A stretch of DNA of 64,000 nt from Nocardia pneumoniae NBRC 100136 (GTDB taxonomy: Bacteria; Actinomycetota; Actinomycetes; Mycobacteriales; Mycobacteriaceae). The position numbers and the translations under genes are program-made. The notes beneath the pieces are model-generated. The model ran no database searches and was not told the origin of the DNA. It worked only from the letters and a program-made list of their open reading frames with translations. How positions within the stretch are numbered: position 1 is the stretch's first letter; each line of letters starts with the position of its first letter. The stretch is from NCBI RefSeq assembly GCF_000308755.1, contig NZ_BAGF01000040.1, positions 204,675-268,674 of the forward strand. Reading direction: 5' to 3'. Positions 23,187-31,768 of the stretch are shown here, piece by piece.

Positions 23187-24314
23187 TCAGCTATTGCGGA
23201 AGTGGGGGATGACCTTCTCGCCCCAGTGCCGGATGGTCTCCAGGCAGGCGTCCTGCGGGACGGTGCCCATCTGGATGAGGCAGAGGATCTCGTCGGCGCC
23301 CGCGGCTTGCAGGCGCTCGACGTATGCGATGGCGTCCTCGGGGCCGCCGTAGGCGTGCTCGGCATTGAACACCGAAGTGGCACTGGCTTTCACCGGGATC
23401 TTGGCCTCGTGCAGGTAGGCCAGGTGGTCGTCGGCGGCCTGCTTGATCGCGGCCAGCTCGTCCACGTTCGGATCGACGGCCTCGTCGGGTGCCGGGCCCG
23501 CACCGTAGTAGTGCTTGATGGACTGGGCGAAGAAGCGCTGCCCGCGCGCGCCGATCTGCTGGGCCTTCTCCCGGTCGTCGAGGACGATGGTCGGGCACAG
23601 CGCCGCGAAGTGATCGTTCACGACGCTCGACACGAAACGCTCACCGGTGCGCGCGGCGATCGCCTCGTCATAGGTGCGGCGCAGTTCCGCGATCTCCTCC
23701 ACACCGGCGAAGCCGAGGACCAGCGCGCCGATTCCGTAGTCGGCGGCCATCTTCAGCGTGTCCTTCTTGGTGCAGGCCATGAACAGCGGCGGATGCGGCA
23801 GCTGCACCGGCCGCGGCAGCAGCGAATGCGGCGAGACCCGCAGCAGTTCACCCTGGTATTCGAATTCGGCTTCCGGGTCCTGCCACGCTGTGCCGATCAT
23901 CCGCAGCGACTCCTCGACCTCCTGGTAGGTGTGCTCGGGGTCGACACCGCACATGGAGGTCTCGACCGGAGTGGCGCCGCGGCCCGCGCCGAGATTCAGC
24001 CGCCCACCGGACAGCACGTCGAGCATCGCGGCGCGTTCGGCCGCCCGCACGGGGTGGTTGAAGTTGAACGGCATGCACACAACGCCGTGCCCGATGCGGA
24101 TTCGCTCGGTCTTGGCGGCCACCCAGGTCAGGAAAACCTCCGGGGCGCTCATGTGCGCGTACCACTTCAAGCCGTGGTGCTCGACCGCCCAGACGGTGTC
24201 GAAGCCCATCTGGTCGGCGAGCACGGCCTGCTCGACGCAGTCGCGCAGCACCTGGTGCTCGTGCTCGCGCGACGGGTTGGCCATCTGGGCCTCGAAGATC
24301 ATCGAGAACTTCAT
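23187..24314 (-). CDS. LLM-class flavin-dependent oxidoreductase
   Basis: 375 residues from ATG 24314 (GGAGA upstream). The luciferase-like barrel begins MKFSMIFEAQMANPSRE; VWAVEHHGLKWYAHMSAPEV, IRIGHGVVCMPFNFNHPVRA and LSGGRLNLGAGRGATPVE are the classical bacterial-luciferase-family blocks. AAERAAMLDVLSGGRLNLG is the usual flavin-phosphate region. It is the first gene of the reverse operon LLM-SDR-hydrolase-VOC, and a copy of the 19-nt motif TATGCCTAATCGAAATATG lies 84 bp upstream. It needs reduced flavin or F420 from another protein; the HsaB-like reductase with the same motif is a candidate. Confidence 0.88.
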   Translation of the reverse strand: MKFSMIFEAQMANPSREHEHQVLRDCVEQAVLADQMGFDTVWAVEHHGLKWYAHMSAPEVFLTWVAAKTERIRIGHGVVCMPFNFNHPVRAAERAAMLDVLSGGRLNLGAGRGATPVETSMCGVDPEHTYQEVEESLRMIGTAWQDPEAEFEYQGELLRVSPHSLLPRPVQLPHPPLFMACTKKDTLKMAADYGIGALVLGFAGVEEIAELRRTYDEAIAARTGERFVSSVVNDHFAALCPTIVLDDREKAQQIGARGQRFFAQSIKHYYGAGPAPDEAVDPNVDELAAIKQAADDHLAYLHEAKIPVKASATSVFNAEHAYGGPEDAIAYVERLQAAGADEILCLIQMGTVPQDACLETIRHWGEKVIPHFRNS

Positions 24315-24397
24315 CCGGTCTCCTTCTCGCATCGCCCGGACCGGGGGGTCCGGTTTCGTCGGGGTGGCTCGTCCCGGCGTGGGACGGGCGGAAGCTG

Positions 24398-24416
24398 TAT
24401 GCCTAATCGAAATATG
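24398..24416. promoter_or_regulatory. Copy 1 of the 19-nt motif TATGCCTRATYGAAATAKG
   Basis: TATGCCTAATCGAAATATG lies between the divergent LLM operon (start 24314, minus) and SDR-KstD operon (start 24533, plus). The same element recurs at 45876-45894 (ribBA) and 47576-47594 (flavin reductase), with 16 of 19 positions identical in all three. It stands out from the surrounding GC-rich DNA. It could be a regulator site or include a promoter -10 region. Confidence 0.6.
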
Positions 24417-24532
24417 ACCGCTGGAACTTCTCAGGTCAGGAGCTGGTCCCGCTGGCCGGGACGGTCCGGTGCCGGTCGCCGACGACCGTCCTAGCGTCGG
24501 TGCCGAGCGACGGTCAGAGAGGACGGGAATCG

Positions 24533-25288
24533 GTGGGAAAACTCGACGGCAAGGTGGCGCTGGTCACCGGCGGAGCGCGCGGTATGGGCGCCGAGCACGT
24601 GCGGCAGTTCGTCGCCGAGGGCGCGCGAGTGGTGTTCGGCGACGTGCTCGATCACGAAGGAATGGCGCTGGCCGCCGAGCTCGGTGCGGCCGCGCGATAC
24701 GTGCACCACGACGTGACCGATGAAGCCGATTGGTCCGCCGCGGTGTCCGAGGCGGTCACCCACTACGGGCGCCTGGACGCGGTGGTGAACAACGCGGGCA
24801 TCCTGCGGTTCGTCCCGATCGCCGAGATGGGCCTCGCCGACTTCACCTCGATCATGAATGTGAACGTGACCGGCACCTGGCTCGGCATCAAAACCGCCGC
24901 GCCCGTGCTCGCGGAGACCGGCGGCGGATCGGTGGTCAACGTCTCCTCCGTGGAAGGCTTCGTCGGCGCGGCCGGTCTCTCCGCGTACAGCGCGAGCAAG
25001 TTCGCGATCCGCGGCATCACCAAGTCGGCCGCCCGCGAGCTGGGGCACTTGGGGATCCGGGTGAATTCGCTGCATCCGGGCGGCATCGCCACGCCCATGA
25101 CCGCGGGGGTGGCCGGAGCGTCCGGCGTCGACGGCGACGACTTCTTCGCGAGCCTGCCGATTCCGCGCTGGGGGCAGCCCGTGGAGGTCTCGCATGTGGC
25201 GGTGTTCCTGGCGTCGGATGCCGCGAGCTACTGCACCGGAGGCGAATTCGTCGTCGACGGGGGCATGCTCACCGGTTGCGGCTACTGA
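24533..25288 (+). CDS. SDR family oxidoreductase (hydroxysteroid dehydrogenase-like)
   Basis: 251 residues from GTG 24533, with AGAGGACGGG upstream. Cofactor motif TGGARGMGAEHVRQF, NNAGIL, catalytic VVNVSSVEGF and YSASK. The 3-alpha/20-beta-hydroxysteroid dehydrogenase-like group carries this GGARGMG loop, although substrate cannot be fixed by sequence. It opens the plus operon SDR-KstD-SDR-SDR, 13 bp ahead of the KstD-like gene. That order suits oxidation of a ring hydroxyl to a ketone before ring 1,2-dehydrogenation. Confidence 0.9.
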   Translation: MGKLDGKVALVTGGARGMGAEHVRQFVAEGARVVFGDVLDHEGMALAAELGAAARYVHHDVTDEADWSAAVSEAVTHYGRLDAVVNNAGILRFVPIAEMGLADFTSIMNVNVTGTWLGIKTAAPVLAETGGGSVVNVSSVEGFVGAAGLSAYSASKFAIRGITKSAARELGHLGIRVNSLHPGGIATPMTAGVAGASGVDGDDFFASLPIPRWGQPVEVSHVAVFLASDAASYCTGGEFVVDGGMLTGCGY

Positions 25289-25301
25289 CGGAAGCGATGC
25301 G

Positions 25302-27005
25302 ATGACACAGGAATTCGAATGCGATGTGGTGGTCGTCGGTTCCGGCGCAGCGGGCATGACCGCCGCACTGACGGCGGCCTACCGTGGACTGTCGGTCACG
25401 CTGATCGAGAAGAGCCGATCCTTCGGCGGTTCCACCGCACGCTCGGGCGGCGGTATCTGGATCCCGAATAACCCGGTGTTGCAGCGCGAAGGCGTGCCCG
25501 ACAGTCCGGAGCTGGCTCGCACCTATCTCCGTGCGGTGGTCGGCGAGCGGGTGCCGGAGACCAAACAGCGGGCGTTCCTCGACCGCGGCCCCGAAATGAT
25601 GCGCTACCTCGGCGCCCGCAGCAAGTATTGGGAATTCCGCTACGACCGCGGCTATTCCGACTATCACCCGGAGCTCCCCGGCGGTCTCGCCCAGGGACGC
25701 AGCATCGAGCCCGCGCCACTCGACGGACGGCTGCTGGGCGGCGATCTGCACAAGATCAACCAGCCGACCATGTCCGGGCCCAAGGGAATCGCCTTCACCG
25801 TCAGTGACTTCCACGATCTGAACATGATCGCCCGCACCTGGGCGGGAAAACGGACCGCCATCAAGGTCGGTGTGCAGGCGGTGCGCAACAAGCTGCGGGG
25901 ACGGTTGCCGCTGAGCCTGGGCAAGGCGCTCGTGGCCCGGCTGTGGTTGTCGCTGCGCGACGCCGGGGTGCCGGTGTGGCTGAACACGCCCCTGACGGAA
26001 CTGATCACGGAGGGGAACGCGGTGGTCGGCGTGCGCGCCGAGCGCGAAGGGGCTCCGGTGCTGATCAGGGCGCGCCGCGGCGTCGTGCTGGCGGCCGGCG
26101 GCTTCGAGCACAACCTGGAGATGCGCATGCAGTACCTCAGCGGGCCGCAGTCCACCGACTGGACCGTGGGCGCCACCGAGAATGTCGGCGAGGGCATCGT
26201 GGCGGGTCAGAAAGCCGGTGGCGCCGTCGATCTCATGGATGACGCCTGGTGGGGCCCGTCCGTGCGCAACCCCGACGGGCCGCCGTTCTTCTGTCTGGCC
26301 GAGCGTGCCCAGCCCGGAGGCATCATGGTGAATCACGCCGGTGAGCGGTTCGTCAACGAATCCGCCCCGTATGTGAACGTGGTCCACACGATGTACGAGC
26401 AGGAAGCGACCGGCATCGGTCACATTCCGTCGTACTTCATCATGGATCAGCGCTTCCGGGACCGGTACCTGTTCCTGGGGAACTTCCCCAAACGTCCCCT
26501 CCCGCAGAAGTACCTGGACGCGGGAATCATCAAGCAGGCGGGCACGCTCGCCGAGCTCGCGGCGAAGATCGGCGTGCCGCCCGCGACGCTGACCGCGACG
26601 GTGGAGCGGTTCAACCGCTTCGCTCGCGCCGGTCGCGACGAGGACTTCCGCCGCGGCGAGTCCGCGTACGACCGCTACTACGGCGACCCGACCGTGCGCC
26701 CGAATCCGTGTCTCGCGCCGATCGAGCGCGGCCCGTTCTACGCGGTCGAGATGGTGCCGGGCGATCTGGGCACCAAGGGCGGCCTGGTCACCGACGAGCA
26801 CGCCCGCGTCCTCGACACCGAGGGCCGCCCGATCGCGGGCCTGTACGCGGCGGGCAACAACTCGGCCTCCGTGATGGGCAACGACTACGCCGGTGCGGGC
26901 GCGACCATCGGCCCGGCCATGGTGTTCGGCTACATCGCGGCTGATCACATCGCCGACCCGGGGCGTGCGCGCCGGGCGGACGCACACAGCGAAGGAGGAC
27001 GTTGA
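25302..27005 (+). CDS. kstD: 3-ketosteroid delta1-dehydrogenase family flavoprotein (KstD-like)
   Basis: 567 residues from ATG 25302. The FAD-binding Rossmann motif VVVVGSGAAGMTAALTAA is followed by the family block GGSTARSGGGIWIPNNP and, at the C-terminus, YAAGNNSASVMGNDYAGAG, which includes the Tyr and Gly that bind the 3-keto group in KstD enzymes. These proteins introduce a double bond next to a ring ketone. It is the second gene of a four-gene operon and shares a TGATG junction with the next SDR. Whether the substrate is a true steroid or a related polycyclic ketone is open. Confidence 0.87.
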   Translation: MTQEFECDVVVVGSGAAGMTAALTAAYRGLSVTLIEKSRSFGGSTARSGGGIWIPNNPVLQREGVPDSPELARTYLRAVVGERVPETKQRAFLDRGPEMMRYLGARSKYWEFRYDRGYSDYHPELPGGLAQGRSIEPAPLDGRLLGGDLHKINQPTMSGPKGIAFTVSDFHDLNMIARTWAGKRTAIKVGVQAVRNKLRGRLPLSLGKALVARLWLSLRDAGVPVWLNTPLTELITEGNAVVGVRAEREGAPVLIRARRGVVLAAGGFEHNLEMRMQYLSGPQSTDWTVGATENVGEGIVAGQKAGGAVDLMDDAWWGPSVRNPDGPPFFCLAERAQPGGIMVNHAGERFVNESAPYVNVVHTMYEQEATGIGHIPSYFIMDQRFRDRYLFLGNFPKRPLPQKYLDAGIIKQAGTLAELAAKIGVPPATLTATVERFNRFARAGRDEDFRRGESAYDRYYGDPTVRPNPCLAPIERGPFYAVEMVPGDLGTKGGLVTDEHARVLDTEGRPIAGLYAAGNNSASVMGNDYAGAGATIGPAMVFGYIAADHIADPGRARRADAHSEGGR

Positions 27006-27736
27006 TGGGACGGGTCGACGGTAAGAACGTCATCGTGACCGGTGGCGCCCGGGGCATGGGCGCGGCGTTCGCGCGGCGGCTGGTCGCGGAGGGGGCCACG
27101 GTCGTGGTCACGGATGTTCTGGTGGACGAGGGTGTCGCGCTGGCTTCCGAGCTGGGCGACGCCGCGACCTTCGTCCCGCTCGACGTCACCGACGAGGCGG
27201 CCTGGAACGACGTGGTCGCCTACGGCGAGAAGGTGTTCGGGCCGGTCTCGGGCTTGGTCAACAACGCGGGCATCGTGCACGTCGATCCGATCGAGAAGCT
27301 GTCGGAAGCCGACTTCCGCAAGGTGATCGACGTCAACCAGGTCGGGGTGTTCCTCGGCATGAAGGCGGTGGTGGGGTCCATGCGCCGGGCGGGAGGCGGC
27401 TCCATCGTCAACATCTCCTCGATCGGCGGCCTCATCGCCTTCTCCGACATCCTCGGCTACACCGCGTCGAAGTGGGCGGTGCGCGGCATGACCAAGACCG
27501 CCGCGCAGGAGTTCGCCGCCGACGGCATTCGCGTCAACTCGGTGCATCCCGGGGTGGTCGCCACCGAGATGACCGCCGATTCGGCACGCTCGCAGGGCAT
27601 GTCGGCCAACCAGCCGATCCGCAGGCCCGGCCGCCCGGAGGAACTGGCGAATCTGGTGCTGTTCCTGGTCAGCGACGAGTCGAGCTTCAGCACCGGCTCG
27701 GAATTCGTGGCCGACGGCGGCTACACGTCCCTGTGA
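27005..27736 (+). CDS. SDR family oxidoreductase
   Basis: 243 residues. The ATG shares one base with the KstD stop (TGATG) and has GGAGGAC ahead of it, so translation is coupled. TGGARGMGAAFARRL, NNAGIV, SIVNISSIGGL and YTASK give a complete classical SDR. It is closely similar in pattern to the first SDR of the operon (GGARGMG loop, VNSVHPGVVATEM), suggesting duplication with divergence of stereo- or positional specificity. Confidence 0.9.
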   Translation: MGRVDGKNVIVTGGARGMGAAFARRLVAEGATVVVTDVLVDEGVALASELGDAATFVPLDVTDEAAWNDVVAYGEKVFGPVSGLVNNAGIVHVDPIEKLSEADFRKVIDVNQVGVFLGMKAVVGSMRRAGGGSIVNISSIGGLIAFSDILGYTASKWAVRGMTKTAAQEFAADGIRVNSVHPGVVATEMTADSARSQGMSANQPIRRPGRPEELANLVLFLVSDESSFSTGSEFVADGGYTSL

Positions 27737-27794
27737 CGACACCCGGCAGGACAACCCCGGCGGGCCGACCGCCACGTGAGACAAGGAATCAACC

Positions 27795-28613
27795 GTGCAG
27801 AACTTCGAGGGCAGGACCGCGGTGATCACCGGCGCGGGCGCCGGAATCGGCCGGGCATTGGCGATCGAGCTCGCTCGCCGCGGCGCCCGGCTGGCGCTGT
27901 CCGGCCGCACCATGGACAACGTCGCCGAGACCGCGGCGCTGTGCGAGAAGGAGGGTGCGCAAGCTCGCGCCTACCAGCTCGACGTGACCGATCGGGACGC
28001 GGTCTATCGCCACGCCGACGAGGTGGCGCACGACTTCGGCCGGGTGAACCTGGTAGTCAACAATGCCGGAGTCTCGCTCACCGCCAACGTCGAAGAACTC
28101 AGCTGGGCGGACTTCGAATGGATCGTCGGCATCAACTTCTGGGGCGTCGCCCACGGCACCAAGGCGTTCCTGCCGCACGTCATCGCCTCCGGTGACGGGC
28201 ACATCGCCAACGTGTCGAGCATGTTCGGTCTGGCCGCCTGCCCCAGCCAGGGCGCCTACAGCGCGACCAAATTCGCCATCCGGGCCTTCACCGACGCCCT
28301 GCGGCAGGAGATGACCATTGCCGGGCACGCGGTGGGCGTCAGCAGCGTGCACCCCGGCATGATCAAGACGGAGATCGCCTGGAAGGCGCGGGCCGGCGGG
28401 GAGCGCGATCGCGACGCCTTGGCCGCCAACTTCGACCGCCTGGCCAAGACCACGCCCGAGCACGCCGCACGCGTCATCGTGAACGGCATCCGCAAGAACA
28501 AGGCGAAGATCCTGGTCGGCCGCGATGCGCACGTGATCGACTGGCTGCCACGGCTTTTCGGGTCCGGTTATCAGAAGATCCTCACCGCTCAGATGAAGAA
28601 CGAAGTCGCCTAG
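27795..28613 (+). CDS. SDR family oxidoreductase
   Basis: 272 residues from GTG 27795. The cofactor loop differs from the other SDRs here (TGAGAGIGRALAIEL with SGRT after strand 2, suggesting NADP(H) use). IANVSSMFGL and YSATK hold the catalytic Ser, Tyr and Lys. The C-terminal tail (GRDAHVIDWLPRLFGSGYQ) is typical of a mycobacterial/nocardial SDR group of lipid-like substrates. It is the last gene of the plus operon, convergent with the MarR gene 41 bp away. Confidence 0.88.
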   Translation: MQNFEGRTAVITGAGAGIGRALAIELARRGARLALSGRTMDNVAETAALCEKEGAQARAYQLDVTDRDAVYRHADEVAHDFGRVNLVVNNAGVSLTANVEELSWADFEWIVGINFWGVAHGTKAFLPHVIASGDGHIANVSSMFGLAACPSQGAYSATKFAIRAFTDALRQEMTIAGHAVGVSSVHPGMIKTEIAWKARAGGERDRDALAANFDRLAKTTPEHAARVIVNGIRKNKAKILVGRDAHVIDWLPRLFGSGYQKILTAQMKNEVA

Positions 28614-28654
28614 GTCCTGTCTCCCCACGGATTTCGAAGCGATGTACCGGCGGA

Positions 28655-29179
28655 TCACTGGATCGTTTCGTCGGCGAGGCGTTGCAGATAGACGGCGAAT
28701 CGGCGGCGGTCGTGCTCGTTCCAGGTCGCGGTGAGCTGGTCGAAGCACTGTCGTTGCCAGTCGTGGGACGCGGCCAGCAGCTCGTGTCCGCTGCCGGTGA
28801 GTCGCACGACGACTCGGCGGCGGTCGTGGGCGGAGTCGCCGCGGGCGAGGTATCCGGCCGCGACGGCGTCACGCACCATGCGGCTGGCGCCGGAGTGGTC
28901 CAGACCGAGCTGGTCGGCGACGTCGGTGACGGTGGCCTCCGCACCCGTCCGCAGCGCGGCGGCGACGGCTTCCACGACCTGGATGTGCTGCACGCGCCGC
29001 AGCTCTCCGTCCGATTCCCGGGTGGCTCGCGTGAGTGCCTGGCTGCTCCAGCGGCGCGACCAGAAACGGACCAGCCGAAACAGTGCCGGGCCGCCGTCGA
29101 CCACATCGCCGGAGTCGGCCACCGCGGGACCGGCCGTGGTTCGGTTGTCTCGAGTGTCACGGGTACTCACGCTCGACAT
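28655..29179 (-). CDS. MarR family transcriptional regulator
   Basis: 174 residues from ATG 29179. The winged-helix signature is VTDVADQLGLDHSGASRMVR (recognition helix) followed by the wing RGDSAHDRRRVVVRLTGSG. Its start codon lies at the edge of a 44-bp inverted repeat that also covers the promoter region of the divergent VOC gene, the classical autoregulated MarR arrangement. The frame continues upstream through the palindrome but without coding character. Confidence 0.87.
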   Translation of the reverse strand: MSSVSTRDTRDNRTTAGPAVADSGDVVDGGPALFRLVRFWSRRWSSQALTRATRESDGELRRVQHIQVVEAVAAALRTGAEATVTDVADQLGLDHSGASRMVRDAVAAGYLARGDSAHDRRRVVVRLTGSGHELLAASHDWQRQCFDQLTATWNEHDRRRFAVYLQRLADETIQ

Positions 29180-29222
29180 TGTATGCGATACGCACATATA
29201 TTTGTGTGCGTATCGCATACAA
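29179..29222. promoter_or_regulatory. 44-bp inverted repeat: double MarR operator
   Basis: Perfect 18-bp arms (TTGTATGCGATACGCACA and its complement) flank the 8-nt spacer TATATTTG. Each arm contains its own small palindrome, GTATGCGATAC (29181-29191) and GTATCGCATAC (29210-29220), 29 bp apart centre to centre, so two dimers could bind. The site overlaps the MarR start codon and lies 37 bp before the VOC start. Confidence 0.75.
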
Positions 29223-29258
29223 GTGACCCTGTCCGGGTCCGCTACGCAGGAGGTGGCG

Positions 29259-29630
29259 ATGTCCATCGTTCTCAATCACACGATTGTCCCGGCGACCGAC
29301 AAGCAATCCGCGGCAACGTTTTTCGCCGAGCTGATGGGGTTGCCGGTATCCGCTGCGAGCGGACCGTTCGTGCCCGTGCGAGTCAACGACGATCTGACGT
29401 TCGACTTCGACGACCGTGGGCGGGTCGAGCCCGGTCATTACGCCTTCCTGGTCGATGACGACATCTTCGACGCCGTGCTGGAGCGGCTGACGAAGTGGCC
29501 CGCTGTCGAGTACGGCTCCGGCCCGGAACACGGATGGGACCGGCAGATCAACCACCTGGCAGGTGGGCGAGGGGTCTACGTTCGCGACCCCGACGGCCAC
29601 AGCTACGAGCTGTTCACCGCCGTTCCCTGA
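29259..29630 (+). CDS. VOC family protein (glyoxalase/dioxygenase superfamily)
   Basis: 123 residues with a strong AGGAGG site before ATG 29259. Single VOC module: VLNHTIVPATDKQSAATFFA carries the first metal-type His, and GRGVYVRDPDGHSYELFT ends with the conserved Glu. Divergent from MarR and probably repressed by it, it may detoxify a phenolic or peroxide-like ligand sensed by that regulator. The pattern resembles actinobacterial VOC proteins often paired with MarR genes. Confidence 0.83.
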   Translation: MSIVLNHTIVPATDKQSAATFFAELMGLPVSAASGPFVPVRVNDDLTFDFDDRGRVEPGHYAFLVDDDIFDAVLERLTKWPAVEYGSGPEHGWDRQINHLAGGRGVYVRDPDGHSYELFTAVP

Positions 29631-29729
29631 ACCGCATCGTGTTTCCACGCCGAAGCCGGATTCGGCGATGCCGATCGGTGTGCAACGAGCATCGAGGATC
29701 AAGCGGCCTGCCGCGACGTACACAGCTGC

Positions 29730-31430
29730 TCATGATCGGCCCCCAGATGAACGCAGGATGCGTTTGAGAACCTTTCCGCTGGCGTTGCGGGGTAAGGACG
29801 CCACGAACTCGATGCGACGCGGGACCTTGTACCCGGCCATGCGGGTACGGGCCCACGCGATGATCTCCGCCGCGTCGATATCGGCGGGGCCATTGCGGAC
29901 GACGAAGGCGCAGCCCACCTCACCGAGCCGGGAATCGGGGACGCCGACCACCGCCGCTTCGCGAATATCGGGGTGCGCGAGGAGAATTCGCTCGATCTCG
30001 GCCGGGTAGGCGTTGAAACCCCCGACGATGAACATGTCCGCGAGGCGATCGGTGATGCGCAGGTAGCCGTCGGCGTCCAGGGTGCCGATGTCGCCGGTGT
30101 GCAGCCAGCCGCCGGAATCGATGGCGGCAGACGTCGCCTCGGGATCATCGAGGTAGCCGTGCATCACGGTGGGACCACGCACGACGATCTGCCCCGGCTC
30201 ACCGGCCGGTAGGGGCCGACCCGCCGCATCCACGATGCGAACCCACACTCCCGGCAGCGCTTTCCCGACCGTGCCCGCGAGGCGATCGGCGGGTGCATCG
30301 GGCGGGCACACCGTGACGACACCGTTCGATTCGGTCAGCCCGTATGCGGTGAACACCTTTTCGGCGCCGAGATCCCGACGGATCCGCTGCACCAACCCGG
30401 TCGGCACGCTCGCACCACCGGTACCCGCCAGACGCAGTGAACGGAGGTCATGGGCTTGCCGCCGATCATGGTCGAGCAAGTCGTGGAAGAGCGTCGGGGG
30501 GCCGGTCAGCACGGTGATCCGCTCGCGCTCGATGAGGGCGAACACCTGCTCCGGATCGAATCGGTCCACGGGCACCATGGTTGCCCCGCGCAGCAGGCAC
30601 GCGATGATTCCCGCTTTGTACCCGAAGGTGTGGGAGAACGGGTTGACCAGCAGATACCGGTCGTCGCCGGAGAGGGTGACCGCGTCGGCCCACCACGTGA
30701 ACGTTTCGATCGTCTGCCGGTGGGTGGCGGGCACGCCCTTCGGGACACCTGTGGTGCCGGAGGTGAACAGAATGTCGCAGACTGCCTCCGGGTCCACGGA
30801 GGCGCTGCGCTCCTCCGCCTCCGCCACAGCTACTCCGGTGGCGAGCGCGAGAAATCCAGACCACGACAGATCCTCATGGTGTGCCCGCCCGAAGCGCCCG
30901 CCGATCCCATCGCGGGCACGGTCGGGAAAGCGCTGCCGCGAGTGCGGGTTCGCATCATGGTTGCGGCCGGTCGGACCGTGGAGGAGCGCCGTCGTCCGCA
31001 GCTCCGGCAGCGTGTGTCGCGATTCCCGCAGCATCCGCGGGTAGTCGTTGCCGAGGAACTCGCGCACGGTGAACAGCATGCGACACCGGCTGCGTGCGAG
31101 GATCTCGGCCGCCTCTCGACCGCGTAGCCGTGTGCTGACCGGAACCAGCGTCGCCCCAGCGCCGAGTACGCCGAGCGCGGCGATCACCCATCGCGCGCCG
31201 TTGGGCGCCCAGATCGCCACGCGGTCCTCGGGCTGCACTCCCAGCCACATCATCGCCCGCGTGACGCGCTGTGCTTCCGTGGCGAGCTCTGCATAGGTGA
31301 GCTTCTCCTCGGGCGTCACTACCGCCACGCGCGCACCGTGTCGCCGTGCCCGGTCGGCCACCACCGCGGGAATCGTCGCGAGCTCGCCGGTGGCCGCGCG
31401 CCGTCGATCCATGCGGCGATCCTGCCGCAT
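29730..31430 (-). CDS. FadD3-like acyl-CoA ligase with an in-frame insertion
   Basis: 566 residues (ATG 31430; ATG 31412 also has a ribosome site). It is an ANL-superfamily ligase: P-loop LFTSGTTGVPKGVPATH, VFTAYGLTESNG, WLHTGDIGTLDADGYLRITD and the catalytic Lys in LPRNASGKVLKR. Overall it resembles FadD3, which activates the indane-dione propionate left after steroid A/B-ring loss. Residues about 152-186 are an insertion absent from FadD3-type proteins. It is encoded by an inverted copy of the gene's own 30216-30316 segment and keeps the frame. The ligase may be active if the surface loop tolerates it, otherwise impaired. Stand-alone, reverse strand. Confidence 0.85.
   Translation of the reverse strand: MRQDRRMDRRRAATGELATIPAVVADRARRHGARVAVVTPEEKLTYAELATEAQRVTRAMMWLGVQPEDRVAIWAPNGARWVIAALGVLGAGATLVPVSTRLRGREAAEILARSRCRMLFTVREFLGNDYPRMLRESRHTLPELRTTALLHGPTGRNHDANPHSRQRFPDRARDGIGGRFGRAHHEDLSWSGFLALATGVAVAEAEERSASVDPEAVCDILFTSGTTGVPKGVPATHRQTIETFTWWADAVTLSGDDRYLLVNPFSHTFGYKAGIIACLLRGATMVPVDRFDPEQVFALIERERITVLTGPPTLFHDLLDHDRRQAHDLRSLRLAGTGGASVPTGLVQRIRRDLGAEKVFTAYGLTESNGVVTVCPPDAPADRLAGTVGKALPGVWVRIVDAAGRPLPAGEPGQIVVRGPTVMHGYLDDPEATSAAIDSGGWLHTGDIGTLDADGYLRITDRLADMFIVGGFNAYPAEIERILLAHPDIREAAVVGVPDSRLGEVGCAFVVRNGPADIDAAEIIAWARTRMAGYKVPRRIEFVASLPRNASGKVLKRILRSSGGRS
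30216..30316. repeat. Inverted repeat arm A (parental segment within the acyl-CoA ligase gene)
   Basis: About 101 bp encoding the conserved ligase segment around GTVGKALPGVWVRI. It is repeated in inverted orientation at 30874-30974 with about 10 mismatches. Because this copy encodes conserved ANL protein sequence, it is the probable source. Confidence 0.85.
30874..30974. repeat. Inverted repeat arm B (inserted copy)
   Basis: About 101 bp, roughly 90 percent identical to the reverse complement of 30216-30316. On the plus strand it still spells the ligase peptide (CPPEAPADPIAGTVGKALP). Read in the gene's own direction it yields the non-conserved, Arg/His-rich insertion near residues 152-186. 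The arms are about 560 bp apart and could pair in the transcript. Confidence 0.85.
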
Positions 31431-31768
31431 GAGCCGCTCGCTCCCGCCCGATCACTGCCACATATCCCGCTGACCGGGATGTTCGCTCTCCCACACATTC
31501 CGGGCCTGGTGTCGGCACCGATATTCATCATCGGGTTCGGCATCGGTGATTGGTTCGAGATCGCGCTGACCATCGTCCCCTTCGGACAGCCGCGGGCTGA
31601 TCCTGCTCAGCGGGACCACGGCTACGGCAGGTGACCGATGACACGGCAGGCTCGAATCGGGCGACAGGTGTGCCGCGCCGCGGTTCGTACCCGGCCGGAC
31701 ACAGTCCGGGTGGGACATCCGAATCGGACTGGGGGGCACAGGCTGTTCAGTGATTGCTAAGGAGTGAC
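31431..31768. other. 338-bp intergenic region
   Basis: This divergent spacer lies between the acyl-CoA ligase and the dikinase-like gene. A short hairpin (ATCCCG/CGGGAT, 31464-31480) and a 51-codon hydrophobic frame from ATG 31479 to 31634 are present. The frame has no ribosome site and no recognisable family, so I do not call it a gene. The promoter of the dikinase-like gene should lie near the right end. Confidence 0.4.

Noticed and set aside
30450..31127. Plus-strand frame with a ligase-like peptide (CPPEAPADPIAGTVGKALP)
   Set aside because: The similarity comes only from the inverted copy of the ligase segment; the rest of the frame has no ligase sequence.
31479..31634. Hydrophobic 51-codon frame in the dikinase spacer
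   Set aside because: No ribosome site, no family, short; kept only as a note in the intergenic entry.
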